From positions 1,674,001-1,738,000 of the forward strand of contig NZ_CP022881.1 of the NCBI RefSeq assembly GCF_003491325.1: DNA of 64,000 nucleotides. The letters run 5' to 3'. The position numbers and the translations under genes are program-made. The DNA comes from Staphylococcus sp. M0911. GTDB taxonomy: Bacteria; Bacillota; Bacilli; Staphylococcales; Staphylococcaceae. The notes below the pieces were generated by a model. That model saw nothing but the letters and a program-made list of their open reading frames with translations, was not told the origin of the DNA and did not search any database. This document shows positions 1 to 8,983 of the stretch, piece by piece. How positions within the stretch are numbered: the first letter of the stretch is position 1; every line of letters begins with the position of its first letter.

Positions 1-391
1 GCTTAATATGCTTTCTATAAGCTTCTGATTTTATCGTTCCTTCTGTGCCTAAAATTAAAACATTTTGATTCTTAGTCGTCATAATAGCTGTTCGAGCACC
101 GGGTTCAATGACACCGATTACTGGTATAGGTAATATGTTCTGTAAATGTTCTAATGCTACTGCAGTAGCTGTATTACAAGCTATCACGAGCATTTTAATA
201 TCGAATTCGACAAGTTTCTGTGCTATTTCAGTTGTGAATTGTTTAACTTCTTCACCTGATCTAGGTCCATATGGACATCTTCCAATATCACCTAAATAAT
301 AAATGGTTTCATTAGGAAGTTGTCTCATTATCTCTTTAGCTACTGTTAAACCACCCACACCTGAATCTATTACTCCAATTGGTCTATTCAT
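1..391 (-). CDS. murI: Glutamate racemase (partial, N-terminal 130 residues)
   Basis: Glutamate racemase makes D-glutamate for peptidoglycan precursors in the cytoplasm. The visible 130 codons begin [18 protein letters not shown], the typical racemase N-terminus with its catalytic Asp (D9 in IDSGVGG). The motif ACNTATA further on carries the first catalytic Cys. The gene runs off the left edge of the window, so the C-terminal half with the second catalytic Cys is not seen. The ATG at 391 has AAGGA about eight bases upstream. It lies downstream of sdhB on the same strand, as in S. aureus, but a strong terminator separates them, so it probably has its own promoter in the 392-490 gap. Confidence 0.95.
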   Translation of the reverse strand, partial: MNRPIGVIDSGVGGLTVAKEIMRQLPNETIYYLGDIGRCPYGPRSGEEVKQFTTEIAQKLVEFDIKMLVIACNTATAVALEHLQNILPIPVIGVIEPGARTAIMTTKNQNVLILGTEGTIKSEAYRKHIK

Positions 392-494
392 AGTCTTACA
401 TCCTTATTTTATAGTTAAACTTTATTTTATCATATGCATACTTAAGTGTTGATTAATTCGAACGAAATCACTAATGCTATTTTATCAATCAATA

Positions 495-529
495 CACAAA
501 AAAGCGGCACTCCTATGTGGAGTACCGCT
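495..529 (-). terminator. Terminator of sdhCAB
   Basis: An inverted repeat AGCGGTACTCC / GGAGTGCCGCT (503-529) is followed on the minus strand by a T run. It lies just past the sdhB stop and ends the sdhCAB transcript. Confidence 0.85.
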
Positions 530-541
530 AACAATTCAATA

Positions 542-1378
542 TTAGTCAACTTTGTGATCAGAGCCGAAGAATGATTTAAACATATGGAATGATGTTTCTC
601 TGTTCATTGCTGCAATAGATGTAGTCAATGGAATACCTTTTGGACAAGCATTCACACAGTTTTGTGAATTACCACATTGTTGTAATCCACCTGCACCCAT
701 TAAAGCATCTAAACGTTCATCTTTAGTCATAGCACCTGTTGGATGTAAGTCGAATAAACGTACTTGAGAGATGGCTTGCGCACCAACGAAATCATTTTTT
801 TGAGTGACGTTAGGACAAACTTCTAAACAAACACCACAAGTCATACATTTAGATAATTCATAAGCTGTTTGACGTTTTTTCTCAGGCATACGAGGACCTG
901 GACCTAAATCATACGTACCATCAATTGGAATCCAAGCTTTCATACGTTTCAAGTTGTCAAACATTCTTGAACGATCAACTTGTAAGTCACGAATAACTGG
1001 GAACGTACTCATTGGTTCTAAACGTATAGGTTGTTCTAATTGATCAACGATAGCAGAACATGATTGTCTTGCACGGCCATTAATCACCATTGAACAAGCA
1101 CCACATACTTCTTCTAAACAGTTCATATCCCAAGTTACAGGCGTTGTCTTTTCACCTTTACTATTAACTGGGTTACGTCTAATTTCCATTAAACATGCGA
1201 TAACATTTAAATTTTCTTTGTAAGGAACTTCAAATGTTTCTTCATATGGTTTAGATTCGCTATCATCTTGACGTTTAATAATCAATTTAACCGTTTTTTG
1301 TTTAGGTTGATTATTTTGTTCTTCTGTTGGTTGATTACCTTGAGTTTCTGGAGTGTCTTTTACTGATTGTTCAGCCAT
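542..1378 (-). CDS. sdhB: Succinate dehydrogenase iron-sulfur subunit
   Basis: This is the electron-transfer subunit of succinate:menaquinone oxidoreductase (complex II), which passes electrons from the SdhA flavin to the membrane subunit SdhC. The 278-residue protein has a plant-type ferredoxin domain with CLEEVCGACS followed by a fourth Cys for the [2Fe-2S] cluster. The C-terminal half has CMTCGVCLEVCPN and CGNSQNCVNACPKG, which hold the [4Fe-4S] and [3Fe-4S] clusters. A Gln/Glu/Asn-rich N-terminal extension of about 28 residues precedes the core, as in other staphylococci. Its ATG overlaps the sdhA stop (TAATG), which indicates translational coupling. Confidence 0.97.
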   Translation of the reverse strand: MAEQSVKDTPETQGNQPTEEQNNQPKQKTVKLIIKRQDDSESKPYEETFEVPYKENLNVIACLMEIRRNPVNSKGEKTTPVTWDMNCLEEVCGACSMVINGRARQSCSAIVDQLEQPIRLEPMSTFPVIRDLQVDRSRMFDNLKRMKAWIPIDGTYDLGPGPRMPEKKRQTAYELSKCMTCGVCLEVCPNVTQKNDFVGAQAISQVRLFDLHPTGAMTKDERLDALMGAGGLQQCGNSQNCVNACPKGIPLTTSIAAMNRETSFHMFKSFFGSDHKVD

Positions 1379-3144
1379 TATTTTTTACCTCCTTTAGACT
1401 TACTAGTGTAATCACGTTTACGTGGTGGAATTAAGCTAATATCAACTGGTTCATAAGTGAATTTAGGCGCTTCAGTTCTACCTTGGTAGTGAGCCATAGT
1501 TGTTTTTAACCATTCTTCGTCATTACGTTCTGGGAATTCTGGTTTGTAGTGTGCACCACGCGATTCGTTACGGTTATAAGCTCCGATAGTGATTACACGT
1601 GCTAGTACAAGCATATTCCATAATTGACGTGTGAAGAATACGGCTTGGTTACTCCAAGTTTGTGTATCTTCCATATCAATATCTTCGTAACGCTTCATCA
1701 ATTCTTGAATTTTCTTATCTGTTTCTAACAATTTATCATTTTCACGCACAACAGTTACGTTTGCTGTCATGATTTCACCTAATTCACGGTGAAGTTTATA
1801 AGCATTTTCGCTACCGCGCATGTTTAATAATTTATCGAAACGTTCTTGTTCTTCTTTAACACGTGCTTCATAGATACTATCATCTAGATCAGTGTATGAA
1901 GTTTCGATTTCATCAAGATATTTAATTGCATTTGGACCTGCAACTGTACCACCATAAATAGCAGATAATAATGAGTTAGCACCAAGTCTATTACCACCAT
2001 GTTGTGAGAAGTCACATTCCCCTGCTGCAAATAAACCTTTAATATTTGTCATTTGATCATAATCTACATATAATCCACCCATTGAGTAGTGTACTGCTGG
2101 GAAGATTTTCATTGGTACTTTACGTGGATCGTCACCAGTGAATTTTTCATAAATCTCGATAATTCCACCAAGTTTAACATCTAACTCATGTGGATCTTTA
2201 TGTGATAAATCAAGGTAAACCATGTTTTCACCGTTGATACCTAATTTTTGGTTAATACATACATCGAAGATTTCACGTGTCGCGATGTCACGAGGTACTA
2301 AGTTACCATAGTCAGGATATTTCTCTTCTAAGAAGTACCAAGGTTTACCATCTTTATATGTCCAAATTCGTCCACCTTCACCACGTGCTGATTCACTCAT
2401 TAGACGTAGTTTATCATCACCAGGAATAGCAGTAGGATGAATTTGAATGAATTCACCATTAGCATAAATAGCACCTTGTTGATAAACGATTGATGCTGCT
2501 GAACCTGTGTTAATCATTGAGTTAGTTGTTTTACCAAAGATAATACCAGGACCACCAGTAGCCATAATTACAGCATCTGATCCAAATGATTGAATTTCAG
2601 AAGTCGTCATATTTTGTGCAACAATACCTCTAGCAGTATTGTCGTCATCTTTGACTATACCTAAGAATTCCCAACCTTCGTATTTCGTTACTAATCCATC
2701 TACTTCATAAGCACGAACTTGTTCATCCAATGCATATAGTAATTGTTGACCTGTTGTTGCTCCGGCAAATGCTGTTCTGTGATATAACGTACCACCAAAA
2801 CGTCTGAAGTCAAGTAAGCCTTCATTCGTTCTACTAAACATTACACCCATACGATCTAATAAATGAATAATATTAGGCGCAGCTTCAGCCATTGCTTTTA
2901 CAGGTGGTTGGTTAGCTAAGAAGTCCCCACCATAAACAGTATCATCAAAGTGAATCCAAGGTGAGTCACCTTCACCTTTAGTATTTACCGCACCATTAAT
3001 ACCACCTTGGGCACAAACTGAATGCGAACGTTTTACAGGTACTAATGAGAATAAATCTACATGTGCACCTTTTTCTGCTGCTTTAATTGTTGACATCAGA
3101 CCGGCAAGCCCTCCACCGACAACAATAATTTTTTTCTCTGCCAT
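1378..3144 (-). CDS. sdhA: Succinate dehydrogenase flavoprotein subunit
   Basis: This is the catalytic subunit of complex II, oxidising succinate to fumarate on the cytoplasmic face of the membrane. The 588-residue protein starts with a dinucleotide-binding motif (IIVVGGGLAGL, residues 6-16). The conserved RSHSVCAQGG segment contains His41, the expected site of covalent FAD attachment. The motif SARGEGGRIW lies in the active site, and HYSMGGLYVD with the GECDFSQHGGNRLGANSLL segment is the C-terminal FAD-binding signature. It sits 53 bases after sdhC and overlaps sdhB by one base. Length and motifs are normal for the Bacillus/Staphylococcus type. Confidence 0.98.
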   Translation of the reverse strand: MAEKKIIVVGGGLAGLMSTIKAAEKGAHVDLFSLVPVKRSHSVCAQGGINGAVNTKGEGDSPWIHFDDTVYGGDFLANQPPVKAMAEAAPNIIHLLDRMGVMFSRTNEGLLDFRRFGGTLYHRTAFAGATTGQQLLYALDEQVRAYEVDGLVTKYEGWEFLGIVKDDDNTARGIVAQNMTTSEIQSFGSDAVIMATGGPGIIFGKTTNSMINTGSAASIVYQQGAIYANGEFIQIHPTAIPGDDKLRLMSESARGEGGRIWTYKDGKPWYFLEEKYPDYGNLVPRDIATREIFDVCINQKLGINGENMVYLDLSHKDPHELDVKLGGIIEIYEKFTGDDPRKVPMKIFPAVHYSMGGLYVDYDQMTNIKGLFAAGECDFSQHGGNRLGANSLLSAIYGGTVAGPNAIKYLDEIETSYTDLDDSIYEARVKEEQERFDKLLNMRGSENAYKLHRELGEIMTANVTVVRENDKLLETDKKIQELMKRYEDIDMEDTQTWSNQAVFFTRQLWNMLVLARVITIGAYNRNESRGAHYKPEFPERNDEEWLKTTMAHYQGRTEAPKFTYEPVDISLIPPRKRDYTSKSKGGKK

Positions 3145-3197
3145 AGAAATGTCACTCCCCTGAAATATTAAAACTAAGACTAGTTAATGTGTATTCT

Positions 3198-3812
3198 TTA
3201 CATAAATGCAATGACAGCTGAAACGCCGATATAAGAAATGATTAAAAATACAATTAACGATACCCATGTGAAGACACGTTGTGATTTTTTAGATTGTAAA
3301 ATACCCCATGTTACTAAGAATGACCATAATCCGTTAGAAAAGTGGAATACAACTGCAATAACACAAACAATGTAGAAAATAGCCCACAATGGATTATGTA
3401 ACGTTTCGTGCATCATATTATAATCAACTGCTTTACCGAAGAATGCCTTTTGTAGACGTGTTTGCCATAAGTGCATTGCGATAAAGATAAAGGCTAAAAT
3501 ACCACTTATTCTTTGGAAGAAGAACATCCAGTTTCTGAATAAAGAGTAATGTCCAACATTCTCTTTTGCTGTGAATGCAATGTGTAATCCAAATAAACCA
3601 TGATATAACAGCGGAATATAGATTAATACAAATTCAACTACCAATAAGAATGGTAATGATTCCATAAAACCTGATGCTTTGTTAAAAGCTTCCGCCCCTT
3701 GTGTTGCTTGATGATTGACCAATAAGTGAACAATTAAGAATGCACCGATTGGGATAATACCTAATAACGAGTGAATTCGTCTTAGATAGAATTCATTTTT
3801 TGATTGAGCCAA
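3198..3812 (-). CDS. sdhC: Succinate dehydrogenase cytochrome b558 subunit
   Basis: This is the membrane anchor of complex II, a di-haem cytochrome b of the Bacillus type that reduces menaquinone. The 204-residue protein has about five hydrophobic helices with conserved His residues (for example in LIVHLLVNH, YHGLFGLH, FIAMHLWQ and VVFHFSNGLW) that are candidate haem ligands. Translation most likely starts at a TTG (3812-3810), preceded seven bases upstream by a GGGGGG ribosome binding site. It is the first gene of sdhCAB. The promoter region carries catabolite- and iron-type operator candidates, listed separately. Confidence 0.95.
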   Translation of the reverse strand: MAQSKNEFYLRRIHSLLGIIPIGAFLIVHLLVNHQATQGAEAFNKASGFMESLPFLLVVEFVLIYIPLLYHGLFGLHIAFTAKENVGHYSLFRNWMFFFQRISGILAFIFIAMHLWQTRLQKAFFGKAVDYNMMHETLHNPLWAIFYIVCVIAVVFHFSNGLWSFLVTWGILQSKKSQRVFTWVSLIVFLIISYIGVSAVIAFM

Positions 3813-3938
3813 AAGGAGTCCCCCCTGTAAACATTTAATTAATTGACTAAAATTAAAAAGTTGTATGTAAACTGCCGTAAAAAACCATATAAAATACTAG
3901 CTTCTTTTACTTCTTTATTTGGTACTCGTCTCCATTGA

Positions 3939-3978
3939 TTAACTTTAGATACTTTGGAAGCATCCTAATCAAAGTTAA
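3939..3978 (-). repeat. Inverted repeat in the sdhC leader
   Basis: TTAACTTT (3939-3946) and AAAGTTAA (3971-3978) form an eight-base perfect stem, extended by GAT/ATC with a one-base bulge, around a 17-base loop. No T run follows on the minus strand, so it is not an intrinsic terminator. It could be a leader hairpin or an operator. Confidence 0.4.
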
Positions 3979-4058
3979 AAAGAAAACAAGTATGGCATAA
4001 AAAAGAAAAGGGCTAGTCATGTTATAGATTTCATATAATGATGTCGTAGAATGTCTGT

Positions 4059-4067
4059 ACTATAGCA
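4059..4067 (-). promoter_or_regulatory. Likely extended -10 of the sdhCAB promoter
   Basis: The minus strand reads TGCTATAGT, a TG-N-TATAGT extended -10. No good -35 is seen 17 bases upstream, as often with extended -10 promoters. The cre-like and Fur-like sites lie just upstream of it. Confidence 0.4.
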
Positions 4068-4088
4068 ATTCATGTAACCCTACATGAT

Positions 4089-4103
4089 TGATAACAATTC
4101 TCA
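4089..4103. promoter_or_regulatory. Fur-box-like site upstream of sdhC
   Basis: TGATAACAATTCTCA matches the 7-1-7 Fur box consensus TGATAATNATTATCA at 12 of 14 defined bases. Its centre is about 44 bases upstream of the start point predicted from the extended -10. Confidence 0.35.
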
Positions 4104-4105
4104 AT

Positions 4106-4122
4106 TAGAAAACGCTTCCAAA
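4106..4122. promoter_or_regulatory. cre-like site (CcpA) upstream of sdhC
   Basis: TAGAAAACGCTTCCAAA matches the Bacillus cre consensus WTGNAANCGNWNNCWWW with one mismatch. CcpA repression of TCA-cycle genes is established in staphylococci, so control of sdhCAB is plausible. Confidence 0.5.
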
Positions 4123-4175
4123 CAACTTTAAAAAAATAGCCTTTTGTTAACTATATTGTAACATTATTTAAAGCA

Positions 4176-4210
4176 TTTTTGGACATGAGAATAATTCTCA
4201 TGTCCAAAAA
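4176..4210 (-). terminator. Terminator of uvrC with a Fur-box-like core
   Basis: This is a perfect 35-base palindrome directly downstream of uvrC: TTTTTGGACATGAGA, then ATAAT, then the complement. On the minus strand the T-rich arm serves as the terminator tail. Its core TGAGAATAATTCTCA (4186-4200) also resembles a Fur box at 12 of 14 defined bases. Confidence 0.75.
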
Positions 4211-4218
4211 TTGAAATT

Positions 4219-6003
4219 TTATTTGTTTTGAAGTGCGTGTTGTAAGTTTTTTGCAACATTTTCCGGAAGTCCAGATTTTTTTAAATCTTCTAATGATGCC
4301 TCTTTCATTTTCTTAATCGAGCCAAATGTTCTTAATAATTTCGTTTTCCGTTTCGCTCCGATACCATCGATATCATCAAGCACGGATTTAAGTCCTGTCT
4401 TCTGTCTCGTCTGCCTATGGAATGTAATGGCAAATCGATGCACTTCATCTTGAATGCGGTGAAGTAAATAGAAGGCTTGACTATTTTTCTTTAAAGGTAC
4501 GATTTCTGCACTTGCACCATATAACAACTCGGACGTTTGGTGCTTATCGTTTTTTTGTAATCCAGCCACTGGTATATCTAAGCCTAGTTCATTTTCAAGT
4601 ACATCCATAACGCCGTTCATATGTCCTTTACCTCCATCGACAATGATGAGATCAGGTAAAGGTGTACCTTCATTTAGTACACGAGTATATCGGCGTCGAA
4701 CAACTTCTCTCATTGATTTATAGTCATCAGGACCTTCAACTGTTTTAATTTTATATTTACGATAGCCCTTTTTATCTGGTTTACCATCAACAAAAGTTAC
4801 CATCGCAGATACAGGATCCACACCTTGTATATTGGAATTATCGAATGCTTCGATTCTAATAGGTGTTTGGATCCCCATTCTTTCACCAAGTTCTTCAATT
4901 GCTTTGATCGTTCTAGATTCATCTCTAGCAATCAATTCAAACTTATTATTGAGCGAAACTTCTGCATTATGATTTGCCAAATCAATCATTTCTTTTTTCG
5001 CACCACGAGAAGGTTGTACAATTTTCGTATCAACAACCGATTGAATAATGTCTTTATCTAAGTGTTTCGGCACATGTACTTCTTTCGGTAATATATGTTG
5101 GTTTAAACTATAAAATTGACCGATAAAGGTATAAAACTCTTCTTCTTCAGTTTGTTGAATTGGAATCATCGTAGTATCTCTTTTAATCATATTCCCTTGT
5201 CTAATGAAAAAGACTTGAATGCACATCCAACCTTTCGACACGCTATAACCAAAGACATCACGAATCGTATTATCTGTTGACATAATTTTTTGCTTTTTAG
5301 TGAGATTATGAATATGTTGGATTAAATCACGGTACTCTTTTGCACGTTCGAAATCGAGAGACTCACTCGCTTTTTCCATACGTTCTTGTAAATGGTTTAA
5401 TATTGTTTTGTCCTCACCATGTAAGAAATCACTAATTTCTTTTGTCATTTGTGCATATTTATCTAAATCGATATCATACACACACGGGCCCATACATTGA
5501 CCAATATGATAATAAAGACATAATTTATCTGGCATTTTATCACATTTTCTAAATGGATATATACGATCTAATAATTTTTTTGTTTCTTGTGCGGAATAAG
5601 CATTAGGATATGGACCAAAATATTTGCCAGTCCCTTTTTTAACGGTTCTAGTTACAATTAATCTTGGATGTTTTTCTTTAGTAATCTTGATAAAAGGATA
5701 ACTTTTATCATCTTTTAATAAAATATTATAACGAGGCTGGTATTGTTTAATTAAGTTTAATTCTAAAAGTAAGGATTCTGTTTCACTTGATGTCACTATA
5801 AACTCGAAATTACGAATTTCACTTACTAAGCGAGTTGTTTTAGCATCATGCGCACCCGTAAAATAAGAACGTAATCGATTACGTAGTTTTTTAGCTTTAC
5901 CAACATAAATCACTTGATCATTACGATCTTTCATCAAATAGCACCCTGGCTCTAATGGCACTACATTTAGTTTTGTTTTAATTTTTTCTTGATACGTCTC
6001 CAT
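4219..6003 (-). CDS. uvrC: UvrABC excinuclease subunit C
   Basis: UvrC makes both incisions in nucleotide excision repair after UvrA/UvrB load at a lesion. The 594-residue protein has an N-terminal GIY-YIG nuclease domain ([19 protein letters not shown], about residues 20-40) that cuts 3' of the damage. A Cys cluster ([21 protein letters not shown]) and a UVR domain that contacts UvrB follow. The RNase H-like domain for the 5' cut contains [10 protein letters not shown] and IVDGGKGH. Helix-hairpin-helix motifs sit at the C-terminus ([16 protein letters not shown]). It is probably monocistronic: trxA upstream ends at a terminator and uvrC ends at the palindrome at 4176-4210. Confidence 0.97.
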   Translation of the reverse strand: METYQEKIKTKLNVVPLEPGCYLMKDRNDQVIYVGKAKKLRNRLRSYFTGAHDAKTTRLVSEIRNFEFIVTSSETESLLLELNLIKQYQPRYNILLKDDKSYPFIKITKEKHPRLIVTRTVKKGTGKYFGPYPNAYSAQETKKLLDRIYPFRKCDKMPDKLCLYYHIGQCMGPCVYDIDLDKYAQMTKEISDFLHGEDKTILNHLQERMEKASESLDFERAKEYRDLIQHIHNLTKKQKIMSTDNTIRDVFGYSVSKGWMCIQVFFIRQGNMIKRDTTMIPIQQTEEEEFYTFIGQFYSLNQHILPKEVHVPKHLDKDIIQSVVDTKIVQPSRGAKKEMIDLANHNAEVSLNNKFELIARDESRTIKAIEELGERMGIQTPIRIEAFDNSNIQGVDPVSAMVTFVDGKPDKKGYRKYKIKTVEGPDDYKSMREVVRRRYTRVLNEGTPLPDLIIVDGGKGHMNGVMDVLENELGLDIPVAGLQKNDKHQTSELLYGASAEIVPLKKNSQAFYLLHRIQDEVHRFAITFHRQTRQKTGLKSVLDDIDGIGAKRKTKLLRTFGSIKKMKEASLEDLKKSGLPENVAKNLQHALQNK

Positions 6004-6087
6004 CTACGTCCTCCTCTCTTCGAAAATTTTTATTAGCCAAACATGCTCTTATCCATTCTTAATGGGCACGTTAATATATACATACAC

Positions 6088-6122
6088 AAAACAAAGCTGG
6101 AGCATTTATGAAAATGCCCCAG
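6088..6122 (-). terminator. Terminator of trxA
   Basis: The minus strand has CTGGGGCATTT pairing with AAATGCTCCAG, followed by TTTGTTTTGTG. It lies between the trxA stop and the uvrC start. Confidence 0.8.
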
Positions 6123-6139
6123 TCTCAGGTTCTATATTC

Positions 6140-6454
6140 TTATAGATGTTTGTCTAATACTTCTGCTAAGTTTTCTTTAGGTTGGAAACCTACTACTTTA
6201 TCAACTGGTTGTCCGTCTTTAAATACGATTAATGTTGGAATACTCATTACTTCATATTTAGCAGCAGTTGATGGGTTTTCATCTACATCTAATTTTAAGA
6301 TATCTGCTTTACCTTCATAGTCCCCTGCTAATTCTTCTAAAACTGGAGCGATCATTTTACATGGTCCACACCAAGTAGCCCAGAAATCTACTAATTTAAC
6401 ACCAGATTCAATTTTACTATCAAAATCAGAATCAGTTACTTTTACGATTGCCAT
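6140..6454 (-). CDS. trxA: Thioredoxin
   Basis: Thioredoxin is the cytoplasmic dithiol carrier reduced by thioredoxin reductase. It reduces ribonucleotide reductase and oxidised protein thiols. The 104-residue protein has the classic fold and active site WCGPCK with Cys29 and Cys32, plus the cis-Pro in MSIPTLIVF. The longest ORF would start nine bases earlier at a TTG, but that codon touches the AGGAGG ribosome binding site. The ATG at 6454 has correct spacing (ten bases) and gives the standard N-terminus MAIVKVTD. It appears monocistronic, with its own extended -10 promoter and terminator. Confidence 0.98.
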   Translation of the reverse strand: MAIVKVTDSDFDSKIESGVKLVDFWATWCGPCKMIAPVLEELAGDYEGKADILKLDVDENPSTAAKYEVMSIPTLIVFKDGQPVDKVVGFQPKENLAEVLDKHL

Positions 6455-6491
6455 AATTGCCAATCCTCCTTAATTTTTAAATGATGAGCAA

Positions 6492-6500
6492 ATTATAACA
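6492..6500 (-). promoter_or_regulatory. Extended -10 promoter of trxA
   Basis: The minus strand reads TGTTATAAT, a perfect TG-N-TATAAT extended -10, about 40 bases before the trxA ATG. The -35 region is weak. I see no obvious Spx or other operator. Confidence 0.55.
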
Positions 6501-6625
6501 GAATTTATAAGGTAATGCATTGCAATCTGCTTATGCTCGTTTAAAAAATCAAATTTTTAAAGCCATTTGTAGAAGTGTCCTCAAATAGAAACATCATCAT
6601 TTAAGCATATTTCTAAGACGATTAT

Positions 6626-8974
6626 CTATTTTAGGGATGCAACGGTAACGCCAAATCCACCTTCACTTGGCATACCACCTCTAAATGTCTTCACGCTTTT
6701 ATGTCTTTTTAGATGTTGTTGCACACCTTTTTGTAATGCTCCTGTACCCTTACCATGAATAATATAAACTTGTTCAAAATTACTTAAAACAGCTTGATCT
6801 AAATATTGATCTAATTCAATTAAAGCATCTTCATAGCGATATCCTCTTAAATCAAGTTCAGTTTTAACTGTCTGTCTGTTAGATCTTGTAACCATTTTAG
6901 TTGGTTTTTCTTTTTTCTTTTTCATTTTTTCTAAATCTTCAATTGGTAATTTCATTTTCAATATTCCCATTTGAACAACTGCTTCTTCTTCTCCAACTAA
7001 TTCTAGCACTTCACCTTTTTGACCATATGATAATACTTTAACTTCATCACCAGCTTGGATTTTATCGTATTTTTGTTTTTGAACATTTTGTTTGATTGAT
7101 TTCGCTTCATATTGATCATCAAGTTGCTTTTTCTTATCAATAAGTTCATGTTCTTTAACATCCGCGCCTTTTTGATCTCTAAGTTCTCTTAATTCTTTAA
7201 GAATAGCATCTGCCTCTTTTGTAGCAGATTTGACACGTTGATTTGCTTTTTCTTTCGCTTCATCCATCAATGATTTCTCATAATTTTGATATTGTTGATA
7301 TTGTTTTGCTAACTCATCATGTGTCGCCTGTGCTTCTTTAACTAATCTATCTAATTCAATACGTTGTTCATCCACACGTTTTGAATTTTTCTCTAATGAT
7401 TCAATCATATTATTAATTTCTTGTTCATCTGTACCAATCATTGTTTTAGCTTTATTAATAATATTAAGGCTCAAGCCCAATTTTTTTGAAATATCAAATG
7501 CATTAGATCGCCCTGGAACACCCATTAATAACTTATATGTTGGACTTAACGTTTCCACATCGAATTCAACACTTGCATTCATCACACCTTCACGGTTATA
7601 ACTATATGCTTTTAGTTCGGGATAATGGGTAGTTGCCATCACGAGTGCACCTAGATTCCTTACATGATCTAATATACTCATAGCAAGCGCAGCACCTTCA
7701 CTCGGATCTGTTCCAGCACCTAATTCATCAAATAGTATCAAGCTATTTTTATCTGCTTCTTTTAAGATTTCTACAATATTTTTCATATGAGATGAAAATG
7801 TTGATAGTGATTGCTCAATAGATTGTTCATCACCAATATCACAATATACATTCTCAAAGACACTGAGCTGGCTACCATCTAATGTTGGAATAAGCATGCC
7901 TGATTGAGCCATAACAATAATAAGGCCTAATGTTTTTAATGTGACAGTTTTACCACCTGTGTTAGGTCCTGTGATAATCACTGTTTCTATATCATCTACA
8001 AACTCAATTGTATTTGCTACAACCGTATTATGATCTAATAAAGGATGATATGCATTAGATAAATAAACTGTTCTTTCTTTATGAAATGTAGGCTTCGTAC
8101 CTTTGATCGCACGGGCATATCTTGCTTTTGCAATTAAAAAGTCAAGATGTCCCATTATCGATTCAGCTAATAATAATGCATCTGATTCTACAGCGACTTG
8201 CGAAGTCAACTCAGCTAATATACGTTCACGTTCAACTGCCTCATCATTACGCAAGCGACTAATTTGATTATTCATTTCAACTACAGATGATGGTTCTATA
8301 TACAATGTTTGACCTGAGGCAGATTGGTCATGAACAATACCATTAAAATCTTGTCTATATTCCGCTTTTACTGGAATGACGTTTCTATCATTTCGAACAG
8401 TTACAATCGCATCTGATAATTTCTTTTGGTTAGCCTGACTTTTAACCACTCGATCTAAATTCTGTCTAATTCGTTGATTTGTACTTGATATTTTACTTCG
8501 AATACTTTGTAACTCGTAACTAGCATGGTCGTATAAATCATGGGCGTCACATTTATCATTAATGTCCTTAAATAAATCCGTTAAAATTGGTAACTGTGCC
8601 ATTTGACTATCTAAGATAGGGTATTTAACTTCTTCATCTTCTTCTAATAATTGATTATAAAATGTCTTAAACTGATTTTGAACTTGAATTAAGCGTTTAA
8701 TCGCATTTAATTCGGTCACATTTAACACACCACCAATAGTTGAACGGTGAATGTACTGTGCTACTTTAGATAGGCCACTTAAACTTGGCAATCGATGTTT
8801 ATTATAAATTTGTGATATTTCATCTGTTTCATTAATTTGAAATTCTACAGTTTCAAAATCTGTTGCTGGAGACATTTCTGCGACTTTTTCACGTCCTAAA
8901 TCACTAATAGCTTCGTTAGCTACAAATGATTTTATTTTATCAAATTCTAAGACGTCTAATGTTTTTTGTCTCAT
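6626..8974 (-). CDS. mutS2: Endonuclease MutS2 (Smr domain)
   Basis: MutS2 is a MutS paralogue without the mismatch-recognition domain. Family members suppress homologous recombination, and in Bacillus a member acts on collided ribosomes. The 782-residue protein has the clamp/core region, then the ATPase with Walker A GPNTGGKT (about residues 333-340) and Walker [18 protein letters not shown] long Lys/Glu-rich coiled coil (about 500-630) follows, and the C-terminal Smr domain carries [12 protein letters not shown] and [11 protein letters not shown]. It starts nine bases after polX and is the last gene of the zapA-cvpA-polX-mutS2 operon. Confidence 0.96.
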   Translation of the reverse strand: MRQKTLDVLEFDKIKSFVANEAISDLGREKVAEMSPATDFETVEFQINETDEISQIYNKHRLPSLSGLSKVAQYIHRSTIGGVLNVTELNAIKRLIQVQNQFKTFYNQLLEEDEEVKYPILDSQMAQLPILTDLFKDINDKCDAHDLYDHASYELQSIRSKISSTNQRIRQNLDRVVKSQANQKKLSDAIVTVRNDRNVIPVKAEYRQDFNGIVHDQSASGQTLYIEPSSVVEMNNQISRLRNDEAVERERILAELTSQVAVESDALLLAESIMGHLDFLIAKARYARAIKGTKPTFHKERTVYLSNAYHPLLDHNTVVANTIEFVDDIETVIITGPNTGGKTVTLKTLGLIIVMAQSGMLIPTLDGSQLSVFENVYCDIGDEQSIEQSLSTFSSHMKNIVEILKEADKNSLILFDELGAGTDPSEGAALAMSILDHVRNLGALVMATTHYPELKAYSYNREGVMNASVEFDVETLSPTYKLLMGVPGRSNAFDISKKLGLSLNIINKAKTMIGTDEQEINNMIESLEKNSKRVDEQRIELDRLVKEAQATHDELAKQYQQYQNYEKSLMDEAKEKANQRVKSATKEADAILKELRELRDQKGADVKEHELIDKKKQLDDQYEAKSIKQNVQKQKYDKIQAGDEVKVLSYGQKGEVLELVGEEEAVVQMGILKMKLPIEDLEKMKKKKEKPTKMVTRSNRQTVKTELDLRGYRYEDALIELDQYLDQAVLSNFEQVYIIHGKGTGALQKGVQQHLKRHKSVKTFRGGMPSEGGFGVTVASLK

Positions 8975-8983
8975 GCAATCCCT

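Larger units (their letters stand above)
3813..4175. other. Intergenic region between uvrC and sdhC (sdhCAB control region)
   Basis: No gene is visible in these 363 bases. On the minus strand they hold a likely extended -10 element, a cre-like site, a Fur-like site and a leader inverted repeat, each listed separately. If the extended -10 is used, the sdhC leader is about 240 nucleotides long. Confidence 0.6.

Noticed and set aside
108-299. 63-codon plus-strand ORF
   Set aside because: It lies antisense inside murI, whose racemase motifs are clear. No ribosome binding site.
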